A stretch of DNA of 64,000 nucleotides, from the NCBI RefSeq assembly GCF_009905615.1, contig NZ_JAAAKW010000021.1:1-64000 (forward strand), read 5' to 3'. Every line of letters begins with the position of its first letter. Position 1 is the first letter of the stretch. This document shows positions 1-9,000 of this stretch, one piece after another. The notes under the pieces are model-generated. The model ran no database searches. It was not told where the DNA came from and was given only the letters and a program-made list of their open reading frames with translations. Source of the stretch: Pseudomonas sp. SLFW (lineage in GTDB: Bacteria; Pseudomonadota; Gammaproteobacteria; Pseudomonadales; Pseudomonadaceae). Position numbers and translations under genes: made by a program.

Positions 1-77
1 ACTTGAATCGCGAACGTGATCCTGTGAATAGACAGGCTGCTTGAGATCTGAAGCGACAACTACGTTGACACAGACCG

Positions 78-110
78 AAAGAAAAGTGACCCGCTGTAAG
101 AGCGGAACCA
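78..110 (-). terminator. weak hairpin downstream of fliJ
   Basis: A 5-bp stem (CCGCT at 91-95, AGCGG at 101-105) is followed on the minus strand by a T/C-rich tract, 50-70 bp past the fliJ stop. It could end the fliE-J transcript, but the stem is short. Nothing else is recognisable between 1 and 160. Confidence 0.3.
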
Positions 111-160
111 ATATCAGCAACACCCGATTAAATGGATATGCACCTAAAACCCAACGCCCC

Positions 161-613
161 CTAAATTTGCTGATCAACCCGGGGCAACCGCTGCGACAAC
201 TCATCCAGCAGTTTCTGCTCGCGCTTATCTTCCAGCGCCCTCGCCTCGTCGATGTACCGTTGCACCAACTTGCGCAACCCCTCGACCCGGGCATACGCCT
301 TCTGCCACTCACCCCGGGCTTTATTCAGGTTGTTCTGGTGCCAGTTCAGACTCTGCCGCTGCTGACTCACCGCCGTCTCAAGCTGGTTGAGAAAGCGCTG
401 GTAGTTCATCAGCCACTGGCCGGACACGCCATGGGCGCCTTTGTCGATCCATTGCTGTTGATAGTCGGAGCGAAACTTCTCCAGCTCGCCGAGTTTGCTC
501 TCGGCCAGCCGAACCTGTCCTTGAAAATGCCCCAGACGCTGAACGGCGGTCTTTTCGGCCTTTTCGGCCATGTCCACCACCGGCGCCAGTCGGGCGGCGC
601 GACTCTGGGCCAT
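161..613 (-). CDS. fliJ: flagellar export protein FliJ
   Basis: FliJ is the small cytoplasmic coiled-coil stalk of the flagellar type III export apparatus. It links the FliI ATPase ring to the export gate and recycles chaperones. The 150-residue product has the family length and is almost entirely charged helix with no membrane segment. It is the last gene of the fliE-F-G-H-I-J run, 6 bp after fliI. Identification rests on length, composition and position, as FliJ sequences diverge widely, but the synteny is decisive. Confidence 0.93.
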   Translation of the reverse strand: MAQSRAARLAPVVDMAEKAEKTAVQRLGHFQGQVRLAESKLGELEKFRSDYQQQWIDKGAHGVSGQWLMNYQRFLNQLETAVSQQRQSLNWHQNNLNKARGEWQKAYARVEGLRKLVQRYIDEARALEDKREQKLLDELSQRLPRVDQQI

Positions 614-619
614 GGGCTA

Positions 620-1978
620 TCAGCCCCCGGCCTGAGGATTGAAGATCCTCGCCAGCTGCGCTTCGCTGCTCTCCATGCTCTCGTTGTCGTGCAGCCCTTG
701 ACGCAGATAACGCACCAGTTGCGGCTGCAGATTGATCGCCGTGTCCGTCTCGCGATCCCCCCCGGCGACATAGGCACCGACGCTGATCAAGTCGCGACTC
801 TGCTGGTAGCGCGACCACAATTGCTTGAAGTACTGGGCCTGAACCATGTGCTCGGGCGAGACCACGGACGGCATGACCCGGCTGATGGACGCTTCGATGT
901 CGATGGCCGGGTAATGCCCCTCTTCCGCCAGGCGCCGCGACAGCACGATGTGGCCGTCCAGCACGCCCCGCGCCGAGTCGGCAATCGGGTCCTGTTGGTC
1001 GTCGCCTTCGGACAAAACGGTGTAGAACGCGGTGATCGAACCGCCGCCCTTCTCAGCGTTACCGGCGCGCTCCACCAGTTTCGGCAGTTTGGCGAACACT
1101 GACGGCGGATAGCCTTTGGTTGCGGGCGGTTCGCCGATCGCCAGGGCGATTTCCCGCTGGGCTTGGGCGAAACGGGTCAGGGAGTCCATCAGCAACAGGA
1201 CGTTCTTGCCCTTGTCGCGGAAATATTCGGCGATCCGCGTGCAATACATCGCCGCCCGCAGACGCATCAGGGGCGCGTCGTCTGCAGGGGATGCGACGAC
1301 TACAGAGCGCTTGAGGCCTTCTTCGCCGAGGATGTGTTCGATGAATTCCTTCACCTCACGGCCCCGTTCACCGATCAGCCCGACGACGATGATGTCGGCC
1401 TCGGTGAAGCGGGTCATCATCCCCAGCAGCACGGATTTACCCACGCCAGTCCCGGCGAACAGGCCCAGACGCTGGCCGCGACCCACCGTCAACAAACCGT
1501 TGATGCAGCGAATGCCGACATCCAGCGGCTGGCTGATCGGGTCGCGTTTGAGCGGGTTAATGGTCGGGCCGTCCAGCGGCACCCAGTCTTCGGCCTTCAT
1601 GCCGCCCTTGCCGTCCAGCGGACGACCGGCGCCATCGAGCACACGACCGAGCATGGTCATGCCCATCGGCAAACGCCCGGTGTCAGGCAGCGGCACCACG
1701 CGTGCGCCCGGTGCAATGCCGGCGACGCTGCCCACGGGCATCAGGAACACCTTGCCACCGGCAAAGCCCATGACTTCGGCCTCGACTTCCACCGGTTGAT
1801 GGCTGTCGTCGTTGATCACTACACAGCGGCTGCCCATCGCCGCACGCAGGCCTTCCGCCTCAAGCGTCAGGCCCACCATGCGCAGCAGGCGGCCTTCGAC
1901 CACGGGCTGGACGGGCAAGCTGATGGCGTCAGGGTAGGCGCTCAGGCGTTTGCCGAAGCTGGTGCGCTCAAGACGCAT
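620..1978 (-). CDS. fliI: flagellum-specific ATP synthase FliI
   Basis: FliI is the ATPase of the flagellar type III export system, an F1-beta homologue that acts at the cytoplasmic face of the basal body with FliH and FliJ. The 452-residue protein has the Walker A loop GTGVGKS at about 176-182, a Walker B strand [10 protein letters not shown] at 261-270 and a GERGREV segment at about 203-209. The length is normal. Its start overlaps the end of fliH by 11 bp, which suggests translational coupling. Confidence 0.98.
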   Translation of the reverse strand: MRLERTSFGKRLSAYPDAISLPVQPVVEGRLLRMVGLTLEAEGLRAAMGSRCVVINDDSHQPVEVEAEVMGFAGGKVFLMPVGSVAGIAPGARVVPLPDTGRLPMGMTMLGRVLDGAGRPLDGKGGMKAEDWVPLDGPTINPLKRDPISQPLDVGIRCINGLLTVGRGQRLGLFAGTGVGKSVLLGMMTRFTEADIIVVGLIGERGREVKEFIEHILGEEGLKRSVVVASPADDAPLMRLRAAMYCTRIAEYFRDKGKNVLLLMDSLTRFAQAQREIALAIGEPPATKGYPPSVFAKLPKLVERAGNAEKGGGSITAFYTVLSEGDDQQDPIADSARGVLDGHIVLSRRLAEEGHYPAIDIEASISRVMPSVVSPEHMVQAQYFKQLWSRYQQSRDLISVGAYVAGGDRETDTAINLQPQLVRYLRQGLHDNESMESSEAQLARIFNPQAGG

Positions 1979-2783
1979 CGGACGCGTCCGCGTTTTTCTG
2001 CATCAGGTCTTCGGCGCTTTTGATCGCGGCTTCCAGATCGACACTCACGTCCGGCACCGTCGGGTGCAGGGCTTGTTCGTGCAGCTGGTCGAACATCTTG
2101 GCGATGGCCACGCTCAAACGTGTCTCGATGGTCGCGTCGATGCGGCTGTGTTCGGTTTCGACCCGGCACCCGCCCGGCTGCAGGGTGTCGTCTTCGAGGA
2201 TGCGCCAGTTTTCTTCGTGGCGTTCACGCAGCGCTTTGACCTGGGCGAAGTCCTGAGAATTGACCAGAATCCGCACGTTGGTGGCGCCCATGGGCAACAG
2301 CCGCAAGGCGTCCTGAAGCACTTTGCCGATCTGGCTGGAATCGGTTTTCAGCTCGCGCTGAATGACCTGCCGGGCGAGGTGCTCGACCAACTGGATCATG
2401 GATTTTTCGATCTGCGCGTCCTGCTCGGCGATGGGCTCAAGCAGGTGCGTCATCAGGGTTTCAAGGCTTTCCAACTTGGCCGTCAAAGCCACTTCGGCCT
2501 CTTGGCGAACCTTGAGCTGCGTGCTGTGGAAACCCTCTTTCTCGCCGATGGCGAAACCTTCGTTGTAGGCGTCCTGACGGATGCTTTCCAGCTCTTCCAG
2601 GGTCAGTGGCTGGACTTCCTCCAGCGGCACTTCTTCGCTTTCCTGAGGCTCCGGCTCAACCACCGGTTCCGGCTCGGGCTCTTCCACATGAGGATCGAAG
2701 CTGGGCAATGTCCAGACATCGATCCCACGCAGATCCTTGGCGCGGATAAGCTCGCTGGGTGCTTCTTTATCGGAGCTGAACAT
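1968..2783 (-). CDS. fliH: flagellar assembly protein FliH
   Basis: FliH is the negative regulator and peripheral stalk of the FliI ATPase and tethers it to the C ring. The N-terminal part ([10 protein letters not shown]) is followed by a Glu/Pro-rich linker of about 25 residues and then a long helical region with a C-terminal ATP-synthase delta-like domain. I chose the ATG at 2783 (271 residues) because a GTAGG-like ribosome site lies 6-8 bases upstream; a GTG at 2792 would add three residues. The gene lies between fliG and fliI. Confidence 0.94.
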   Translation of the reverse strand: MFSSDKEAPSELIRAKDLRGIDVWTLPSFDPHVEEPEPEPVVEPEPQESEEVPLEEVQPLTLEELESIRQDAYNEGFAIGEKEGFHSTQLKVRQEAEVALTAKLESLETLMTHLLEPIAEQDAQIEKSMIQLVEHLARQVIQRELKTDSSQIGKVLQDALRLLPMGATNVRILVNSQDFAQVKALRERHEENWRILEDDTLQPGGCRVETEHSRIDATIETRLSVAIAKMFDQLHEQALHPTVPDVSVDLEAAIKSAEDLMQKNADASDAS

Positions 2784-2798
2784 CGACTGCACCTACTG

Positions 2799-3818
2799 TT
2801 AAATCATTTCCTCGCCACCTTTGCCGCCGAGAACGATCTCCCCGGCCTCCGCCATACGACGGGCAATGGTGAGGATTTCTTTCTGCGCCGCTTCCACGTC
2901 GCTGACACGAACCGGGCCTTTGGCTTCCAGGTCGTCGCGCAACAGCTCGGCAGCACGTTTGGACATGTTCTTGAAAATCTTTTCTTTGATGGCGTCGTCC
3001 GAACCCTTGAGGGCCAGCACCAGCACATCGGAAGAGACTTCGCGCAACAGCGCCTGAATGCCACGGTCGTCGACGTCGGACAGGTTGTTGAAGACGAACA
3101 TGAGGTCTTCGATCTGTGTCGACAAGTCTTCGTCCACTTCGCGGATGGAATCCATGAGCTGGCCTTCGATCGAGCTGTCGAGGAAGTTCATGATGTCCGC
3201 TGCACGCTTGATACCGCCCAGAGTGGTACGCGACGTGTTGGCGTTGCCCGAGAACTGCTTCTCAAGAATCTGGTTCAGCTCTTTCAGGGCCGCTGGCTGT
3301 ACGGTGTTTAACGACGAAACGCGCAGAATGATGTCCAGACGCACTTTGTGGTCGAAATGGCTCAGCACTTCACCGGCCTGGTCGGCGTCGAGGTACGCGA
3401 CGACGATGGCCTGAATCTGCGGGTGCTCGTAGCGAATGACGTCAGCAACGGCGCGCGGCTCCATCCACTTCAGGCTGTCCAGGCCGCTGGTGTTGCCGCC
3501 CAGCAGGATGCGGTCGATCAGGCCGTTGGCCTTGTCTTCGCCCAGCGCCTGCGTCAGCATTTTGCGAATGTAGCCGTCGGAGCCGATGCCCACGCCGGTC
3601 TGGTCGCCGATGACGTCGACGAACTCGCTCATCACCTGCTCGACCTGCTCGCGGTGCACGTTGCGCATCTGCGCCATGGCCACGCCCACACGCTGAACCT
3701 CTTTAGGGCCCATGTGGCGCAACACCTGAGCGGCGTCCGTCTCACCGAGGGTGAGGAGCAGGATCGCAGCCTTATCGACACGGGTCATTTTGACCGCAGC
3801 AGCACGACTATCACTCAT
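2799..3818 (-). CDS. fliG: flagellar motor switch protein FliG
   Basis: FliG is the rotor protein that contacts the stator. It binds FliF through its N-terminal domain and FliM through its middle domain. The EHPQ motif is at 131-134 and the hinge MFVF at 240-243. The torque-helix charges are present at K271, R288, D295 and D296, equivalent to E. coli K264, R281, D288 and D289. The length of 339 residues is typical. The start overlaps the end of fliF by 8 bp. Confidence 0.98.
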   Translation of the reverse strand: MSDSRAAAVKMTRVDKAAILLLTLGETDAAQVLRHMGPKEVQRVGVAMAQMRNVHREQVEQVMSEFVDVIGDQTGVGIGSDGYIRKMLTQALGEDKANGLIDRILLGGNTSGLDSLKWMEPRAVADVIRYEHPQIQAIVVAYLDADQAGEVLSHFDHKVRLDIILRVSSLNTVQPAALKELNQILEKQFSGNANTSRTTLGGIKRAADIMNFLDSSIEGQLMDSIREVDEDLSTQIEDLMFVFNNLSDVDDRGIQALLREVSSDVLVLALKGSDDAIKEKIFKNMSKRAAELLRDDLEAKGPVRVSDVEAAQKEILTIARRMAEAGEIVLGGKGGEEMI

Positions 3819-5589
3819 CTGTGTTAATCCACTCTTTTACGACCTGAGCCACCCGAGCCGGGTCTTCAGCCACCAGGCTCTTGATTGCGTTGAGCTGCGC
3901 GTCATAACCCTCGGTCGGGCTCGGCAGCAGGATACTTTGCGGGCCACCCAGGCTCACGCGGTCATTGGCCAGCTCACCGTCCAGACCGACCATGCCGCCC
4001 AGTTCCACGTCACCGTCGGCATGCTTGCCCTTCGGATTGGTGATGTTGTTGAGCACCGGACGCAGCACGCCGAACACCAGCACCAGGATGAAGATCACGC
4101 CCATCGCCTGTTTGACGATGTCCCAGAACCAGGGCTGCTGATAGAACGCGATGTCAGGAATCACTTCGCCACGGTCGGTGGAGAACGGCACGTTGATCAC
4201 GCTCACGCTGTCGCCACGGGCTGCGTCAAAGCCAACGGCGTCCTGCACCAGACGGGTGAAGCGCGCCAATTGATCGGCGGTCCACGGCACCATGGTGGTT
4301 TCGCCGTTGGCCGGGTTGAGCTTGACCTGATCGTCCACCACGACTGCGACAGAGAGGCGATTGATCTTGCCCTGCTGTTGCTTGGTGTGGCTGATGGAGC
4401 GGTCCAGCTCGAAGTTCTTGGTCGATTGATTACGTTTGTCGGCCGGGTACGGCGCGAGCATCGGCTGACCGGTGGCCGGGTCCATGATCTGCTGACCATT
4501 GGCGTCCAGCAACGGTTGGCCCGGGGCGATCGGACCGGCAGCGCCTGCGGCACCGGCGGTGGCGTTCTGTGGCGCAGTGGCCGGGCCCGGTGGCTGGTTG
4601 CTCAAGGCACCCGGCACGCCTTGCGGACCGCTGCCGCTGGAGCGTTGTTCGGTGGTGGTCTGCTCGCTGCGCAATGCAGGCTGATCAGGGTTGAAGCTCT
4701 CGGCGGTGGACTCGACCGCGCTGAAATCAACGTCGGCCGACACTTCTGCCTTGTAGCGGTCATTGCCCAGCACCGGCTGCAGGATGTTCTGGACACGCTG
4801 AGTCAGCATGGTTTCCATGCGCCGGGTGTAGTCGAATTGCTTGCCCGCCATGGTCAGTTCCGAGTTCTCACCCAGGTCCGACAGCAGGTTGCCTTTCTGG
4901 TCGACGACGGTGACCTGAGACTTGGTCAGCTCGGGAACACTGGTCGCCACCAGATTGACGATGGCGGTCACCTGACCTGGCTCCAGGCTGCGCCCGGCGT
5001 ACATTTCAACCAGCACCGAAGCGGTCGGCTTGCGGTCGTCACGGACGAACACCGAGCTTTTCGGAATCGCCAGGTGAACGCGAGCGGCCTTGATGTTGTT
5101 AAGGCTGGAAATGGTGCGCGCCAGTTCGCCTTCCAGGCCACGACGATAACGGGTGGCTTCCATGAACTGGCTGGTGCCGAGGCCCTGATCCTTGTCGAGA
5201 ATCTCGAAGCCGACGTTGCCATCGGTCTGCGCGATACCGGCACCGGCCAGCTTGATGCGGGCACGGGACAGGTCGTCGGACTTGACCAGCAAGGCACCGG
5301 AGTTCGGCTCGACGGTGTACGGAATGTCAGCCTGGGCCAGCGTGTCCATCACCTGCTTGGTGTCCATGCCCGACAGACTGCCGTAAAGCGGCTTGTAGTC
5401 TGGCTGTTGCGACCAAAGCACGACGGCAAAACCAATCGCCACGCTGGCGGCCAGACCGACCATGAGGCCGACCTGACGCAGCATGGTCATCTCGGAAAGA
5501 TTTTGCAGGAACGCCAGCCCGAACACCGGGGGCTTGCTTCCTGTCGCACCCGCTTTTGCAGGTACGTTATCGGCGACGGCTTCAGCCAT
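3811..5589 (-). CDS. fliF: flagellar MS-ring protein FliF
   Basis: FliF forms the MS ring in the inner membrane and is the platform for the export gate and C ring. The 592-residue protein has a first transmembrane helix at about 38-59 and a second at about 490-513. Between them is the large periplasmic region, with ring-building motifs and a Pro/Gly/Ala-rich low-complexity insert near 320-380. The cytoplasmic C-tail (ending EWINTDE) is the FliG-binding segment. The gene follows fliE by 14 bp. Confidence 0.98.
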   Translation of the reverse strand: MAEAVADNVPAKAGATGSKPPVFGLAFLQNLSEMTMLRQVGLMVGLAASVAIGFAVVLWSQQPDYKPLYGSLSGMDTKQVMDTLAQADIPYTVEPNSGALLVKSDDLSRARIKLAGAGIAQTDGNVGFEILDKDQGLGTSQFMEATRYRRGLEGELARTISSLNNIKAARVHLAIPKSSVFVRDDRKPTASVLVEMYAGRSLEPGQVTAIVNLVATSVPELTKSQVTVVDQKGNLLSDLGENSELTMAGKQFDYTRRMETMLTQRVQNILQPVLGNDRYKAEVSADVDFSAVESTAESFNPDQPALRSEQTTTEQRSSGSGPQGVPGALSNQPPGPATAPQNATAGAAGAAGPIAPGQPLLDANGQQIMDPATGQPMLAPYPADKRNQSTKNFELDRSISHTKQQQGKINRLSVAVVVDDQVKLNPANGETTMVPWTADQLARFTRLVQDAVGFDAARGDSVSVINVPFSTDRGEVIPDIAFYQQPWFWDIVKQAMGVIFILVLVFGVLRPVLNNITNPKGKHADGDVELGGMVGLDGELANDRVSLGGPQSILLPSPTEGYDAQLNAIKSLVAEDPARVAQVVKEWINTDE

Positions 5590-5603
5590 GACTTAAATCG
5601 TCC

Positions 5604-5933
5604 TCAAACCGGCATTTGCATGATGTCTTGGTACGCCTGAACCAGCTTGTTGCGTACCTGGGTCAGCGCTTGAAACGAAACGCTGGCTTTCTGCGAGGAA
5701 ATCATCACGTCGGTGAGGTCCACGCCGCTCTTGCCCATCTCGAATGCGGTCGACAATTGGTTCGACGCCTGTTGGGTGTCGTTGACCTTGTTAACCGCCA
5801 TGCCGAGCATGTCGGAAAAACGGGTCCCACTGGCCATTTCCGGGGCTTCAATGCCCTTCGGCTTGGCCATGGCGTCCATCTGCATGGAGCGCATGTCCAA
5901 CATCAAGCGATTAAATTCAACACCTTGGCTCAT
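5604..5933 (-). CDS. fliE: flagellar hook-basal body protein FliE
   Basis: FliE joins the MS ring to the proximal rod and is the first substrate exported. The 109-residue product ends with the helical [22 protein letters not shown]-type tail typical of the family. I use the ATG at 5933 because GAGAGAAG precedes it at good spacing; a TTG 15 bp upstream is a poorer choice. It is the first gene of the fliEFGHIJ operon and has a sigma54 promoter about 63 bp upstream. Confidence 0.96.
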   Translation of the reverse strand: MSQGVEFNRLMLDMRSMQMDAMAKPKGIEAPEMASGTRFSDMLGMAVNKVNDTQQASNQLSTAFEMGKSGVDLTDVMISSQKASVSFQALTQVRNKLVQAYQDIMQMPV

Positions 5934-5995
5934 GGACTTCTCTCTCAAAGGGGCCGCAAATTTTTGACACCGATTCAGCGGTTACCCATGTAGTA

Positions 5996-6010
5996 GCAAC
6001 AACGGTGCCA
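5996..6010 (-). promoter_or_regulatory. sigma54 promoter of fliEFGHIJ
   Basis: On the minus strand this reads TGGCAC-CGTTG-TTGC followed by T, an exact match to the RpoN -24/-12 consensus. The predicted start point is near 5984, giving a leader of about 50 nt before fliE. FleR or FleQ is the expected activator. Confidence 0.9.
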
Positions 6011-6084
6011 GACCAATGGCGGCACTGTGCCAGCTTTTGTGAAAGTATTGGGAGGGTTACAGAACATCATGCGCGAGGGCTGCA

Positions 6085-6211
6085 GGAGCGTGGCTTGTCC
6101 CACGATCGGCGGGGAACCCGCCGCAAATCCATGCCACGCGGTGTGTCAAACGATCCGCATGAATACATATTGCTGCCGGTGCCCGGCAGATCGCGGGACA
6201 AGCCACGCTCC
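6085..6211. repeat. inverted pair of REP palindromes (REPIN)
   Basis: Two 22-bp arms (6085-6106 and 6190-6211) are inverted copies of a GGAGCGTGGCTTGTCCC-type sequence with one mismatch, separated by about 83 bp. This is a known Pseudomonas REP family. It sits between the fleR stop and the fliE promoter and may act as a transcript end. Confidence 0.85.
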
Positions 6212-6229
6212 TACACAGGCCGGTGAAAC

Positions 6230-7657
6230 TCAACTGGCGAACAGATACCCCTCGACGTCCATCCCCGCATCCCTCATCTGCGCCAGCTTGTAGCGCAATG
6301 TACGCGGGCTGATACCCAGGCGTTCGGCGGCCTCCTTGCGGCGGCCGCGCTCGGCGCGCAGGGTGTCGATGATCATCTGGAACTCGCGGCGACGCAGGTC
6401 TTCACCCAGCGCTCCGGCCAGTTCGCCGCCGATTGCGTCCGACGACGATTCCGTGACACTGGGCATTGTCGGCAGCGGCGGCAGAACCTGAAGCGCCGGC
6501 GCAGACGGAATGACCGACGCGAAGCTGATCGGGCCTGCGAGGCAGAAGTCCTCAGCCTGAATCACCCCGCCCTGCTGCAGAATCAACGCACGCTGCACGG
6601 CGTTGTCCAGCTCGCGAACATTGCCCGGCCAGCTGTAACCGACCAGGCACTTCTGCGCCTCGGCCGACAACCGCACCGGCGCGTGCTTCATTTTATTGAC
6701 GTGCTTGGCCAGCAGACGCTCAGCCAACGGCAGAATATCGCCAGGACGCTGACGCAGCGGCTGCCACGCCAGTGGAAACACCGACAAGCGATAGAACAGG
6801 TCTTCACGGAAACGCCCCGCCGCCACTTCGCCCGCCAGATCGCGGTTGGTGGTGGCGAGCACGCGGATGTCCAGTTCGATAGGCTTGCGCGCACCGACGC
6901 GCTCCACTTCGCGTTCCTGCAAAACCCGCAGCAGCTTGGCCTGCAAGCCCATGGGCATCTCGGAAATCTCGTCGAGCAGAATCGTGCCGCCATCGGCTTG
7001 TTCAAATTTGCCCGCCTGGGCCGCGATGGCGCCAGTAAAGGAGCCCTTCTCGTGGCCAAACAGCGTGGCCTCCAGCATGTTGTCCGGAATGGCGGCGCAG
7101 TTGATGGCGATGAACGGCTTGCCCGCCCGGGGCGACTGCTGGTGAATGAAGCGCGCCAACACTTCCTTGCCGGTCCCGGACTCGCCGGAAATCAGCACGG
7201 TGGAATCACTCTTCGCCACGCGGCTCGCCAGGTTCAGCAATTGCGCACTGGCAGGCTCGACGGCAATCGGCCCCTCGCCATCGGCAGGCCCCAGACGGCC
7301 CAGCGCGTGGCGAGCGACCAGCGCCAGCAACGCCTTGGGCTCAAACGGCTTGACCAGGTAATCGGCGGCGCCTTGACGCATCGCTTCAACGGCCCGATCC
7401 ACCGCGCCATGGGCGGTCATCAGCAGCACCGGCAATTGCGGGTAGCGGCTGCGCAACTGGGCGAGCAACTGGTGGCCGTCCATGCCCGGCATGTTGACGT
7501 CGCTGATCACCAGACTGAACGAACGCTCGGCCGCCGCCAGCAAGGCGTCTTCCGCCGAACCGACGGCATGGAAATCGTGGCCGGCCAGCTCCAGGGTTTC
7601 GCCCAGAGCTTCGCGGAGCGAATGATCGTCCTCGACCAGCAATACGTTGATCGTCAT
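6230..7657 (-). CDS. fleR: sigma54-dependent response regulator FleR
   Basis: FleR is the NtrC-type response regulator partner of FleS. It activates class III flagellar genes (basal body and hook) from sigma54 promoters. The receiver domain at 1-120 has the phospho-acceptor D53 and the conserved T81 and K103 region. The AAA+ domain has Walker A GESGTGKE at 158-165. The sigma54-contact loop reads GSFTGA (205-210) rather than GAFTGA. A Fis-type helix-turn-helix ends the protein. The start overlaps the fleS stop by 4 bp (ATGA). Confidence 0.96.
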   Translation of the reverse strand: MTINVLLVEDDHSLREALGETLELAGHDFHAVGSAEDALLAAAERSFSLVISDVNMPGMDGHQLLAQLRSRYPQLPVLLMTAHGAVDRAVEAMRQGAADYLVKPFEPKALLALVARHALGRLGPADGEGPIAVEPASAQLLNLASRVAKSDSTVLISGESGTGKEVLARFIHQQSPRAGKPFIAINCAAIPDNMLEATLFGHEKGSFTGAIAAQAGKFEQADGGTILLDEISEMPMGLQAKLLRVLQEREVERVGARKPIELDIRVLATTNRDLAGEVAAGRFREDLFYRLSVFPLAWQPLRQRPGDILPLAERLLAKHVNKMKHAPVRLSAEAQKCLVGYSWPGNVRELDNAVQRALILQQGGVIQAEDFCLAGPISFASVIPSAPALQVLPPLPTMPSVTESSSDAIGGELAGALGEDLRRREFQMIIDTLRAERGRRKEAAERLGISPRTLRYKLAQMRDAGMDVEGYLFAS

Positions 7658-8880
7658 GAGTCGTTACCTGTGGCGCTGACGCCCGGAATCAGCGGCAAAG
7701 AAACGATGGCACAGGTACCGCGACCCGGACGCGAACGGAATTGCACCTGTCCCTGGTGAGCGCGAGCGACCGCCGTGACCACCGCCAGCCCCAAGCCAGT
7801 GCCCGTGGTCTTGGTGGTGAAGAACGGTTCGCCGATCCGCGCCAACGCAGCGGCATCGATGCCACTGCCGTTGTCGCTGATGCACAGCCGCAGCGTGTTA
7901 CCCCGGTTGTACGCATGAATTTTGACGCGCGCGCCCGGACCACTGGCCTGCACGGCGTTTTCGACGAGGTTGAGCAGCGCCCCGACGAGGGTGTCACGGT
8001 TGCACAGCAATTCGCCGTCTGCGCTGTTGCACTGCCAACGCACAGACACATCACGCACGTGAGTCTGGGCCGCCGACTCCAGCGCCTCGACCAGGGCTTG
8101 CGGCGCCAAGCGGTCGGTCAGCGGCAGCTCGCCACGGGCAAACACCAGCATGTCCCGCACCTGATGCTCCAGCTCGTGCAGACGCTCTTTCAAGCGCCCC
8201 GCAAAACGCTGCTGAGTTTCGACGTTCAGGACCTGCTCGGTAAGATGACTGGCGTAAATCATCGCGGCGGACAGCGGGGTGCGAATCTGATGGGCCAGCG
8301 ACGCGACCATTCGTCCCAGCGATGAAAGCCGTTCGTGGCGCGCCAACTGGCTTTGCAGGTGGCGGGTTTCAGTCAGGTCGTTGAGCAACACCAACTGACC
8401 CGGTTCGGCGTCCAGCGAGCGGGTGGCGATGGACAGGCGACGGCCATCTTTCAAGGAGATTTCGTGACCGTCGTCCTCGCGAGGCGCGAAGCAACGGGCG
8501 ATGACGTGACGCCAGAGCATGCCGATCAGCGGCTCGCCCAACAAATCGATCGCCGCCGGGTTGGCCTCGCGCACGGTGCCAGTGCCATCGATGACGATAA
8601 CGCCACCGGGCAGCAGGTCCAGCAGGTGTTGAAGGCGGTTCGCCAGACGCTCTTTCTCCGCCAGCTCCTCCATGCGCTGCGCACTGACCACCGCCAACTC
8701 ACCCTTGAGTTCGGTGACCCGCGCTTCCAGCAGGCTGTAGGAGTCGGTCAGTTGCACCGACATCTGGTTGAACAGGGCGAACGCCTGCTCCAAACCCTGT
8801 CGACTTTCCACTTCCGGGGACGGCTGCACTTGCGAACCTGGCAAGACGGGTTCGGAAGACATCTGAGCGGCCTGGGGCAT
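7654..8880 (-). CDS. fleS: flagellar sensor histidine kinase FleS
   Basis: FleS is the histidine kinase that phosphorylates FleR. The 408-residue protein has no transmembrane segment, so it senses a cytoplasmic signal. It has a helical N-terminus, a PAS domain at about 80-175, an H-box SLAHQIRTPL with the phosphorylated H197, and a HATPase domain with N-box (NLVENAVQA), DNGSGID and TGTGLGLAV. GAGAG precedes the ATG at 8880. It is co-transcribed with fleR from a sigma54 promoter. Confidence 0.96.
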   Translation of the reverse strand: MPQAAQMSSEPVLPGSQVQPSPEVESRQGLEQAFALFNQMSVQLTDSYSLLEARVTELKGELAVVSAQRMEELAEKERLANRLQHLLDLLPGGVIVIDGTGTVREANPAAIDLLGEPLIGMLWRHVIARCFAPREDDGHEISLKDGRRLSIATRSLDAEPGQLVLLNDLTETRHLQSQLARHERLSSLGRMVASLAHQIRTPLSAAMIYASHLTEQVLNVETQQRFAGRLKERLHELEHQVRDMLVFARGELPLTDRLAPQALVEALESAAQTHVRDVSVRWQCNSADGELLCNRDTLVGALLNLVENAVQASGPGARVKIHAYNRGNTLRLCISDNGSGIDAAALARIGEPFFTTKTTGTGLGLAVVTAVARAHQGQVQFRSRPGRGTCAIVSLPLIPGVSATGNDS

Positions 8881-8933
8881 AGTTGATCTCTCGGTGGCGA
8901 ACCGTCAGTAAACGGTATGTTGCGAGAGACTTA

Positions 8934-8948
8934 GCAATCCTCGTGCCG
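8934..8948 (-). promoter_or_regulatory. sigma54 promoter of fleSR
   Basis: The minus strand reads CGGCAC-GAGGA-TTGC followed by T, fitting YGGCACG-N4-TTGCW. The predicted start is near 8922, about 41 nt before fleS. The promoter abuts the fleQ terminator with no spare bases. FleQ is the expected activator. Confidence 0.9.
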
Positions 8949-8981
8949 AAAAAAAACCGCTGAAAAATCAGCGGTCTTTTT
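8949..8981 (-). terminator. intrinsic terminator of fleQ
   Basis: An 8-bp stem (ACCGCTGA at 8956-8963, TCAGCGGT at 8968-8975) with an AAAA loop is followed on the minus strand by eight T residues. It starts about 20 bp past the fleQ stop. Confidence 0.9.
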
Positions 8982-9000
8982 GGCGGGCGTCAATCGAGCG

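Noticed and set aside
3751-5640. 629-codon plus-strand open frame opposite fliF
   Set aside because: It is the antisense of a certain gene; His/Arg/Gln-rich composition without domains is typical of a GC-rich shadow frame.
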